5,336 bases of DNA from Clostridia bacterium (GTDB lineage Bacteria > Bacillota > Clostridia > Lutisporales > Lutisporaceae). The notes below the pieces were generated by a model. It made no database searches. It worked only from the letters and a program-made list of their open reading frames with translations, and had not been told where the DNA came from. Positions 1 to 5,172 of the stretch are shown here, one piece after another. Position numbers and translations under genes: made by a program. How positions within the stretch are numbered: the stretch's first letter is position 1; each line of letters opens with the position of its first letter. Location of the stretch: positions 1-5,336 of the forward strand of contig JAQSYB010000140.1 of NCBI GenBank assembly GCA_029256365.1, in the 5' to 3' direction.

Positions 1-177
1 GTCAATCTATTTGAAGGAGTTCCCTATCACAGCGCTGAAGGTACAGAAATGGTGACCAAAATGTATATTGATGTGGAAGACAATATATTGTTTCTTTGCA
101 GAAGCGGAAAGCTTTATATGTACGAAACAGAAGCAATGGACGCAGGGGATTTGAAGCATTATTACGGAAAAGACTAA
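1..177 (+). CDS. C-terminal end of an unrecognised protein (5' truncated by window edge)
   Basis: Frame 1 is open from the first base to a TAA at 175-177 and gives 58 residues plus stop. I do not recognise the family. The visible part is mixed polar and hydrophobic with no membrane helix. A beta-like stretch (KMYIDVEDNILFLC, about residues 20-33) is followed by GKLYMYETEA, and the protein ends in the basic/aromatic tail KHYYGKD. The codons resemble those of the next gene, and the stop lies only 25 nt before the transporter start on the same strand, with no terminator between. It is therefore probably the upstream member of an operon with the transporter. The open frame and sensible composition make it likely to be real coding sequence. 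Its function cannot be inferred from this fragment. Confidence 0.7.
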   Translation, partial: VNLFEGVPYHSAEGTEMVTKMYIDVEDNILFLCRSGKLYMYETEAMDAGDLKHYYGKD

Positions 178-202
178 ACAAGCTTTTTAATAGGGGTGAC
201 AT

Positions 203-1060
203 ATGGATAAAAAGTTGAATACGATATGGACAAGCCAAAGTACAAAATATATCGCGATTATGATACTTACCAGTGTACTATGGAGCAGCGGCGGCATTTT
301 AATTAAGCTGGTCAATGTAGGTCCCCTGGCTGTGTCAGGCCTAAGAAGCTTGATTGCTGCTGCAATCATCTTTATCTATCTGAAAAAGCCAAAGTTTACT
401 TGGAGTCTATATCAGGTTTTGGGAGCAGTTGCATATGCGAGCATGGCAATCACCTTTGTAGCGGCTACCAGGCTGACTACATCGGCAAATGCAGTGCTGC
501 TTCAGTATACTGCACCTATTTATGTTGCAATCCTAGGAGGGGTTATTTTAAAGGAAAAGGTAGCCCTAAAGGACTGGATTACCATTGCGGTAACCTTAAT
601 TGGTGTAGGTCTGTTCTTTGTTGATTCCTTTGGTTTTGGCGGCTTGATGGGGAATGTTTTGGCCATTATAAGCGGCTTTTGCTTTGCGCTTTTTATTGTA
701 TGCTCCAGGCAGCAAAAGGAAGGCTCCCCTATGGAGACAATTTTGCTGGGAAACATCGTTACAGCGGTGGCATGCATGCCTTTTGTTGTAAGTGCCGATT
801 ATGATATGACCAGTATAGTGGGCATAATCTCCTTGGGCATCATACAGTTTGGGATACCCTATGTGTTGTATGGAATTGCTATAAAACACATTAGAGCCCT
901 GGATGCGGTCATGATTGCGGTGATTGAGCCTATTTTAAATCCTGTATGGGTATTGATATTTTGGGGTGAAAAGCCAGGCTCATGGGCGATACTAGGGGGA
1001 ATCATTGTATTGGCGGCAGTAACCTATAATTGTATACAATCCGCAGCAAATAAAGCCTAG
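203..1060 (+). CDS. EamA/DMT-family ten-helix transporter
   Basis: The 285-residue product has the length and hydrophobicity of drug/metabolite transporter superfamily permeases with two EamA repeats. These are inner-membrane exporters or importers of small metabolites; the substrate cannot be read from the sequence. In repeat one, helix 1 holds LWSSGGILIK (26-35), followed by GLRSLIAA (46-53) and SANAVLLQYTAPIY (94-107), and the repeat ends at the conserved acidic ILKEK (E118). In repeat two, IEPILNPVW (241-249) is followed by the matching WGEKPG (E256), and a final helix ends in a short NKA tail. The start ATG is preceded by an AGGGGTGA ribosome binding site at 192-199. The gene follows the partial upstream gene by 25 nt and converges on uvsE, sharing the bases of the stop codon. 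The family call is firm, but the substrate is unknown. Confidence 0.92.
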   Translation: MDKKLNTIWTSQSTKYIAIMILTSVLWSSGGILIKLVNVGPLAVSGLRSLIAAAIIFIYLKKPKFTWSLYQVLGAVAYASMAITFVAATRLTTSANAVLLQYTAPIYVAILGGVILKEKVALKDWITIAVTLIGVGLFFVDSFGFGGLMGNVLAIISGFCFALFIVCSRQQKEGSPMETILLGNIVTAVACMPFVVSADYDMTSIVGIISLGIIQFGIPYVLYGIAIKHIRALDAVMIAVIEPILNPVWVLIFWGEKPGSWAILGGIIVLAAVTYNCIQSAANKA

Positions 1061-1950
1061 GAAGGATTCTTGCAATGATGGGTTTCCCTTATTTGAAGCA
1101 GTGCCAACTCCTTTTGCTTGCATTCCAGCATAATGTCAAAGTCATCTCCTGCAAATTGCAAAGCCCTAGCGTAATCCTCATCTGTAATATAATCTGCGTG
1201 GTGCTTGTCGGTGAAGCCGGTCTTACCGCTGCTTAAATGCATTTTGGGCCGCTTTCCCTTCCAAGTAGCGATGATTCTCTGACGCAATTCAGATAGGTCT
1301 TCTCCTGCATTGAGGCAGTTGTAATGATGGATATCAAATATCATAGGTATTCCTAAGGTTTCACAAATAGTTAGTACATCCATTACGCCAAAGCTTTTGT
1401 CATCATTCTCTAAGGTCAGCTTGCTTTGAATATCTTGAGATAGCAGCTTGAAGTGATCAATAAAACGCTGCATCGCCTTTTCTTTTCCCCCTACTGTGCT
1501 TCCGGTATGGATGATAAGTATTTTATTTCCTATTAAGTTGGAAAGCCTATTTAGATATTCCAAATGTGTGATACTGTTTTTTACGACTTCGGGCTTATCA
1601 GAATTTAGTACGCAGAATTGGTCAGGGTGCAAGCTGATTCTTATTTTATTTTCCTGTGCATATTCCTTTATCTTTGTGCACATATTCTGAATATCAGGAT
1701 CCTGCCACCAGTGCCAGCTGACTACATAGGTAGCAAGAGGGATCAAGTCCGAGCTGAATCGATACATATGAATATCGTTTTCCTTGCACCATTTTAAAAT
1801 CTGCAGGCTGGTATACAGATTATCTACAGCTGTAGATTTTAGTTTTTTTAATTGTTCGATTTCATCTAGCTTTGAAAATGTCTTTACTGTAACTGTTTTG
1901 AAACGTCCGCTTTCCTTGAGTGTGTTGCAAATACATGCGAATCCGAGCAT
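1057..1950 (-). CDS. uvsE: UV damage endonuclease UvsE (UVDE family)
   Basis: The 297-residue TIM-barrel metal-dependent nuclease should nick DNA 5' of UV photoproducts (cyclobutane dimers and 6-4 products), starting a repair route independent of UvrABC. Visible family motifs are HPDQF (H108, with Q111/F112 matching the lesion-probing pair Gln-Tyr of the Thermus enzyme), LIIHTGS (H148), LTLENDD (E181), FDIHHYN (D206, H209), PKMHLSS (K236, which is carboxylated in the Thermus enzyme, and H238), HHAD (H251) and DIMLECK (E276). These match the Thermus metal ligands in order and spacing. The position expected to hold His69 reads LIPLATY, so Tyr75 replaces the usual His. I chose the ATG at 1950 because GAAAGGA lies about 8 nt upstream and the next residues, LGFACI, match the family beta-1 start. 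A frame extending to 2046 runs into a terminator and encodes an implausible Cys-rich leader. The stop overlaps that of the convergent transporter. Confidence 0.95.
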   Translation of the reverse strand: MLGFACICNTLKESGRFKTVTVKTFSKLDEIEQLKKLKSTAVDNLYTSLQILKWCKENDIHMYRFSSDLIPLATYVVSWHWWQDPDIQNMCTKIKEYAQENKIRISLHPDQFCVLNSDKPEVVKNSITHLEYLNRLSNLIGNKILIIHTGSTVGGKEKAMQRFIDHFKLLSQDIQSKLTLENDDKSFGVMDVLTICETLGIPMIFDIHHYNCLNAGEDLSELRQRIIATWKGKRPKMHLSSGKTGFTDKHHADYITDEDYARALQFAGDDFDIMLECKQKELALLQIRETHHCKNPS

Positions 1951-2021
1951 CGTGATATTCCTTTCATATTGTGATACTTTAGCTTTTGCAACATAGATAG
2001 TTATATGTATTTGGCAGCAAC

Positions 2022-2053
2022 AAAAAAACTTCCCATGCAAAAACACAAGAAGT
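2022..2053 (-). terminator. Rho-independent terminator of the DUF5362 gene
   Basis: Read on the minus strand, ACTTCTTGTG pairs with TGC-ATGGGAAGT-type sequence to give a stem of about 10 bp with three G-U wobbles and a six-base loop. It is followed directly by seven T residues. It begins about 15 nt after the DUF5362 stop codon. On the plus strand the wobble pairs become C-A mismatches, so the element should work only in the minus direction. It also separates DUF5362 from uvsE transcriptionally and overlaps the 5' end of the falsely extended uvsE frame. Confidence 0.65.
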
Positions 2054-2067
2054 CTTCGTAGCTGTTG

Positions 2068-2439
2068 TTAATAAAACATCTGTTCTGAGCTTATAATGGA
2101 AGCAATGACAGCAAACCAAGCAATAATGCCTAGGATAGACAATACGATTGCTACAATGTAATAGATACTTTGGAACTTAAAGAATCCGGTTGATTCTGTA
2201 ATGAGTTGATTGAACTTTTCTAATTGTAGAGTGGGATCTTCTATGCCGATGAATCCTTCTGCTGTTTTCTTAGCACTTAAAAGCTTTACGCCTGCTAATA
2301 TCATTAAAACACCAGGTGCTGCACCGATAATAAGTGCTGGTAAACCTGCAAGAGCCGCCAAAGCACCTAATACAATACTTAAAATTCCTAGAATGTTGGT
2401 CCATTTGATAAAGCCTTGAATACTTTCGTTATTAATCAA
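2068..2439 (-). CDS. Small membrane protein, DUF5362-like, TTG start
   Basis: The product is a 123-residue integral membrane protein of unknown function. Two closely spaced hydrophobic segments (about residues 13-32 and 33-54) form a probable helical hairpin rich in Gly and Ala. A polar, charged middle follows (about 55-85, with GIEDPTLQLEKFNQ), then FFKFQSIYY and a third hydrophobic segment (about 92-117). This layout matches my memory of DUF5362-type proteins of Firmicutes, but I could not check it against a profile. The start is TTG at 2439, because a near-perfect AAGGAGGTGAT Shine-Dalgarno ends three bases before it. An ATG 18 nt upstream would force the ribosome binding site to encode residues 2-5 (QGGD). 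The gene is divergent from the hydrolase at 2619 and is followed by its own terminator. Confidence 0.8.
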   Translation of the reverse strand: MINNESIQGFIKWTNILGILSIVLGALAALAGLPALIIGAAPGVLMILAGVKLLSAKKTAEGFIGIEDPTLQLEKFNQLITESTGFFKFQSIYYIVAIVLSILGIIAWFAVIASIISSEQMFY

Positions 2440-2618
2440 GATATCACCTCCTTGCAATACAACAATAACCTAAAATATTACATAATGCAACAAAATTGGA
2501 ATTCAGACTGTAGTATTTCATATCTATAGTATGAATACTTAAGATTTAGAAATGTATTTTTTCTTTTACCAAATTAGTGTAAAATAAAAATAAGACTACA
2601 TTCTACGGAGGAAATGAT
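2440..2618. other. Divergent intergenic region between DUF5362 and MBL-hydrolase genes
   Basis: This 179-nt, very AT-rich region separates two divergent genes and must hold both of their promoters. It contains the DUF5362 Shine-Dalgarno (minus strand, 2443-2453), an imperfect inverted repeat (2512-2539), a possible plus-strand -10 (TAAAAT, 2580-2585) and the GGAGG of the hydrolase gene (2607-2611). I could not find a convincing -35/-10 pair for the minus-strand gene. TAATAT on the minus strand near 2475-2480 is a possible -10, but it lacks a good -35. Confidence 0.6.
2512..2539. promoter_or_regulatory. Imperfect inverted repeat, candidate operator
   Basis: The left arm AGTATTTCATA and right arm TATGAATACT are complementary over 10 bp, with one extra T in the left arm. 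They are separated by 7 nt, TCTATAG. The core TTCATATCTATAGTATGAA is a 19-base dyad. The repeat lies about 80 nt from both divergent start codons, where a shared repressor or activator site could sit. No T tract follows on either strand, which argues against a terminator. The regulator is unknown and AT-rich DNA produces such dyads by chance, so confidence is low. Confidence 0.35.
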
Positions 2619-3332
2619 ATGTTTCTGAATTTCATAGGAAGTGGAAGTGCTTTAAATACAGCTTTAGGAAACAATAGTGCCTTTATAAAAGAAGGAAGCT
2701 CCATATTATTCATTGATTGTGGCAGTACAACCTTTTCAAGAATACAAAGCTTAAATATACTGGACAGCATAAAAGAAATATATGTTCTGATTACCCATAG
2801 ACATCCGGATCATATATCTTCTTTGGGAGATTTGATTTTCTATGCTCATTATATACAAAAAGCAGACATCAATGTTCTGACCCCAGATGAGGAGAATGTA
2901 AGCAAGCTATTAGAATATATGGGTGTACAGCGAGAATTATATCATTTGACAAAGCTTACAAAGGAATATAAATTAAAAAATTCGGATTTTGAAATGAATA
3001 TCACAGCGCTATCTGTACAGCATATAGCAGAAATGGACTGTTATGGCTATACAATCAGATACAAGGACATAGAGTTGTTCTACAGTGGCGACTCAAAAAA
3101 CATTCCAGATCATGTTCTAGAGCGATTTGAGAAGCAGGAAATCAATTATATTTATCAAGATGTATGCAGCTATGATTATCCCGAAAATCCCCATATGCAT
3201 TTTGAAAAATTATGTGAGGTAATTCAAGAGAAAGACAGAAGTAGGCTATTCTGTATGCACTACGATGAAGGCTTTGATAAGTTGAAGGTATCGGAAATGG
3301 GATTTCAGCTGGTTGATAATATGAAAGAATAA
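2619..3332 (+). CDS. MBL-fold metallohydrolase, RNase Z-like motif layout
   Basis: The 237-residue cytoplasmic protein (no signal peptide) has all the metal-binding motifs of the metallo-beta-lactamase fold: D33 in LFIDCGS, HRHPDH at 60-65 (H60, H62, D64, H65), H135 in SVQHIAE, D158 in FYSGDS, and H214 in LFCMHYDE. The opening GSGSALNT...GNNSAF and the late PHMHFEKL (190-197) resemble the G-G-S-A-x(n)-R-N-S-A start and the H-x-T/S motif of RNase Z/ElaC proteins. However, it is shorter than RNase Z (about 300 residues), and I see no exosite arm for tRNA. It is most likely a two-metal phosphodiesterase or hydrolase of unknown substrate; a tRNA 3' nuclease is a weaker alternative. GGAGG lies 7 nt before the ATG. 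The gene is divergent from DUF5362 and has no terminator of its own before the tRNA-Lys promoter. Confidence 0.88.
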   Translation: MFLNFIGSGSALNTALGNNSAFIKEGSSILFIDCGSTTFSRIQSLNILDSIKEIYVLITHRHPDHISSLGDLIFYAHYIQKADINVLTPDEENVSKLLEYMGVQRELYHLTKLTKEYKLKNSDFEMNITALSVQHIAEMDCYGYTIRYKDIELFYSGDSKNIPDHVLERFEKQEINYIYQDVCSYDYPENPHMHFEKLCEVIQEKDRSRLFCMHYDEGFDKLKVSEMGFQLVDNMKE

Positions 3333-3357
3333 ATTATAAAAAAAGTGAAAATGTGTG

Positions 3358-3386
3358 TTGACTTTATGTTAATACTTTTATATAAT
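3358..3386 (+). promoter_or_regulatory. Near-consensus sigma-A promoter of tRNA-Lys
   Basis: TTGACT (3358-3363) and a perfect TATAAT (3381-3386) are separated by exactly 17 nt. Transcription would start near 3392, giving a leader of about 30 nt before the tRNA. The leader contains the palindrome CGAGCTCG. This is the strongest promoter in the window and is typical of stable RNA genes. Confidence 0.88.
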
Positions 3387-3421
3387 AATAAAGTCGAGTG
3401 ACGAGCTCGGCATTAAAGAAT

Positions 3422-3497
3422 GGGTGTGTAGCTCAGCTGGTAGAGCAATTGACTCTTAATCAATGGGTCCGGGGTTCGAGCCCCCGCACTCCCACCA
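3422..3497 (+). tRNA. tRNA-Lys (anticodon CTT), CCA encoded
   Basis: The full cloverleaf can be folded by eye. The acceptor 5' strand is GGGTGTG, followed by TA, then a D arm with GCTC/GAGC. The anticodon stem is ATTGA/TCAAT around the loop CTCTTAA, giving anticodon CTT for the Lys codon AAG. The variable loop precedes a T arm CGGGG/CCCCG with loop TTCGAGC. The 3' strand is CACTCCC with A73 and an encoded CCA at 3495-3497. The length is 73 nt plus CCA. All stems pair fully except acceptor position 4-69, where T faces T; GGGAGTG or CACACCC would restore pairing. It has its own promoter and terminator and appears to be a single-tRNA transcription unit. Confidence 0.96.
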
Positions 3498-3510
3498 TTT
3501 ATGAATTTTA

Positions 3511-3540
3511 ACACTGCAAAATTTGCAGTGTTTTTTTATT
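3511..3540 (+). terminator. Strong Rho-independent terminator after tRNA-Lys
   Basis: CACTGCAAA and TTTGCAGTG form a perfect inverted repeat around one A, followed by seven T residues (3531-3537). It lies 14 nt after the CCA end. It should end the tRNA transcript and any read-through from the hydrolase gene. Confidence 0.92.
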
Positions 3541-3545
3541 ATTTT

Positions 3546-3573
3546 TTGCACTTTTCATTTAATATTATATAAT
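3546..3573 (+). promoter_or_regulatory. Probable promoter of the coiled-coil gene pair
   Basis: A perfect -10 TATAAT (3568-3573) has TTGCAC (3546-3551) 16 nt upstream as a -35; TTTGCA at 17 nt is an equal alternative. It sits directly after the tRNA terminator and about 58 nt before the ATG at 3631, where a promoter for the next unit is expected. The -35 is only a moderate match. Confidence 0.6.
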
Positions 3574-3630
3574 AAAAGAAAGCAATATATTGAAGTGTGT
3601 TTGTCTCAATAAATGTAAGAGGTGAAGGAT

Positions 3631-4572
3631 ATGGAAAATCAAAAGCTAATAGATATAAGAAACAGCCTCACCATGCTGCCAGTGCTGCAGCTGCGTTTAA
3701 GCAAGCTAGAGCAGCGAATTAAAGAAGCTGAAGCGGAAATGCAGGTAATATTGAAGCAGTATAACTCAGAGGCTTTAGATGTTGAGCAGATGAAAAAGGA
3801 ATCCCTATCAAACAGCCTTTTGAAGCTGATAAAAAAATATGAAGGCAAGCTGGATAGAGAGACCCAAGAAATGCTGGCTGCAAAGATGGAGTATGATAAA
3901 GCGGCAGGCAGGGTGATTGACTTGAACAATGAAAGATATGACCTAAATGGAAGGATAGCAGAATTATTAGCTTGCAAGCATTCTTATGAAGCAGAATTAA
4001 AGCAAAGAGAAGAAATGATTCAAAATAGCATCACCAGCAAACAGTATCTGGTTTATAAGAAATTGGAGGAGCAGAGAGAAGAGCTAGGACAGCAGCTGGT
4101 AGAGATAGATGAGGCCATGAAAGTAGCAGCATATGCGGAAAGCACAGTAACAAGTGCCAAGGAGCATCTTGAAAGCGCTGAAGGCTGGGCGACCTATGAC
4201 ATTTGGGCAAGAGGCGGAATATTGAGCCATATAGCCAAATATGATCACATAGATAACGCCCAAGAGGACTTCAACAGACTCTCTTATCAGTTGAAGGATC
4301 TAAAGAAAGAGCTAGAGGACATCAAGTCATTTGATATCACGTCAAACTTAGGAATAGATTCTACCACTAGAATGTTTGACTTTTGGTTTGATAATATATT
4401 TACTGATTTAAATGTTCGAGATAAAATTCGTGCGGACAAAGAAGAGGTCAATAAACTTCATTTTAAAATTCAAGATATCATTGCGAAGCTTGAAGGCAAC
4501 CGTATGGAAATACATAAAAGCTTAAGGGCAATAGAAGACAAGAAAGACGATTTGCTTATAAACAATAACTAA
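3631..4572 (+). CDS. Coiled-coil protein of unknown function
   Basis: The 313-residue protein is soluble, with no signal peptide or membrane helix. Residues about 15-180 are rich in Glu, Lys, Leu and Gln with heptad-like spacing, indicating a long coiled coil with breaks near 50 and 135-140. A conserved-looking segment follows at 185-211: GWATYDIW, then GGILSH and KYDHIDNAQ. A second helical stretch is at 212-232. Next is an aromatic patch, MFDFWFDNIFTDLNVRDKI (248-266), and a C-terminal helix rich in charged residues. I recall uncharacterised bacterial proteins with a similar W-x-T-x-D...G-G...K...H-x-D-x-A-Q block after a coiled coil, but cannot name a family. The start is ATG 3631 with GAGGTG upstream; the GTG at 3622 lies inside this Shine-Dalgarno and is rejected. 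The gene is probably co-transcribed with the 166-residue protein 46 nt downstream. Confidence 0.85.
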   Translation: MENQKLIDIRNSLTMLPVLQLRLSKLEQRIKEAEAEMQVILKQYNSEALDVEQMKKESLSNSLLKLIKKYEGKLDRETQEMLAAKMEYDKAAGRVIDLNNERYDLNGRIAELLACKHSYEAELKQREEMIQNSITSKQYLVYKKLEEQREELGQQLVEIDEAMKVAAYAESTVTSAKEHLESAEGWATYDIWARGGILSHIAKYDHIDNAQEDFNRLSYQLKDLKKELEDIKSFDITSNLGIDSTTRMFDFWFDNIFTDLNVRDKIRADKEEVNKLHFKIQDIIAKLEGNRMEIHKSLRAIEDKKDDLLINNN

Positions 4573-4618
4573 GGATAGACAGATTCGTAAATAATAAATG
4601 TAAAATAAGGAGAGTAAT

Positions 4619-5119
4619 ATGGGGCTTCAGGGAACCAACGATGTGATAAACCTACTAAATGATTTTTATTTGGAGCATTACAAAGAAGCACTATTTAAAT
4701 ATAAGGTAGTGCTGGAGTTTGCTACGATTCTAACATACTACTCTGGAAGCTGCGCCCTTGTTTTAAACATTCTTTCAATACCTGAAGCGAATACCTGCAC
4801 CAATATGTGCATTATGATGGAGTGCAATGAAAAGGACCTGCAGAACTTAAATGAAGAAGCCTTGTACAGCTTTTTTGACGAAAAAATAATAAAGCAGCAT
4901 GCTGGACTGTTAGAGCTCAATCGTGTTTTGTGCAGCAAAAGGATTCATAGAAAAGTAATTATTAAGAATACTAATGTCAATGAAGGTATTTTAAATATTA
5001 AGCTTGATAAGGAAGTCATTCAAATAGAGCTGAATTATAATAAGATAGTAGGAATCAATGATGCGGATAAGGATTTGCTTATGTCCATAGAAGCATTGAC
5101 AGAGCATTTATCGAAGTAA
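4619..5119 (+). CDS. Protein of unknown function, 166 residues
   Basis: I do not recognise this family. The ATG is preceded by AAGGAGAG at a normal distance, the frame is clean, and the 46-nt gap after the coiled-coil gene has no terminator, so the two are probably one operon. Residues 11-50 look helical and partly hydrophobic (YKVVLEFATILTYYSGSCALVLNIL). This could be a buried helix or a weak membrane segment, although Glu33 and Lys29 make a true transmembrane helix less likely. Five cysteines are present (45, 60, 64, 69, 105), and C60-x3-C64-x4-C69 is a loose cluster not matching a metal site I know. The C-terminal part (about 108-150) looks beta-rich (KVIIKNTNVNEGILNIKLD). It may be a partner of the coiled-coil protein, inferred only from the gene order. 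Confidence 0.8.
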   Translation: MGLQGTNDVINLLNDFYLEHYKEALFKYKVVLEFATILTYYSGSCALVLNILSIPEANTCTNMCIMMECNEKDLQNLNEEALYSFFDEKIIKQHAGLLELNRVLCSKRIHRKVIIKNTNVNEGILNIKLDKEVIQIELNYNKIVGINDADKDLLMSIEALTEHLSK

Positions 5120-5135
5120 TAAAAAGAAAAGAATA

Positions 5136-5172
5136 ATAATGCGGCATTCGGTATACCGAATGCCGCCATTAT
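5136..5172. terminator. Perfect palindrome, probable terminator between converging units
   Basis: Positions 5141-5166 form a perfect 26-bp palindrome with arms GCGGCATTCGGTA and TACCGAATGCCGC. Allowing one bulged C at 5167, ATAAT (5136-5140) pairs with ATTAT (5168-5172), extending the stem to 18 bp. It lies 21 nt after the stop of the 166-residue gene, as a terminator would. The plus-strand 3' flank has no T tract, whereas the minus-strand 3' flank is T-rich (TTATTATTCTTTTCTTTTT). It may therefore work best for transcripts coming from the right, or in both directions. Confidence 0.6.

Noticed and set aside
520..889. Minus-strand open frames within the transporter gene
   Set aside because: They overlap a clear EamA gene in antisense, have no ribosome binding sites and encode peptides of odd composition, so they are shadows.
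1029..1040. 12-bp palindrome ATTGTATACAAT near the end of the transporter gene
   Set aside because: It is inside coding sequence, encodes ordinary residues (NCIQ region), has no T tract and is too short to stand out.
1951..2046. 32-residue N-terminal extension of UvsE (MFLHGKFFCCC...)
   Set aside because: It overlaps the minus-strand terminator at 2022-2053, is unusually Cys-rich, and the internal ATG at 1950 has a good GAAAGGA ribosome binding site and matches the family N-terminus.
3393..3420. Possible T-box or other riboswitch in the tRNA-Lys leader
   Set aside because: The leader is only about 30 nt, with one short palindrome, CGAGCTCG, far too small for a known riboswitch class.
3622..3630. 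GTG start for the coiled-coil gene, adding MKD before the ATG
   Set aside because: The GTG is part of the GAGGTG Shine-Dalgarno that serves the ATG at 3631, and nothing resembling a ribosome binding site lies before it.
3639..3977. 112-codon minus-strand frame within the coiled-coil gene
   Set aside because: It is the antisense shadow of a Glu/Lys/Leu-rich gene, giving a Ser/Phe-rich product without a start signal.
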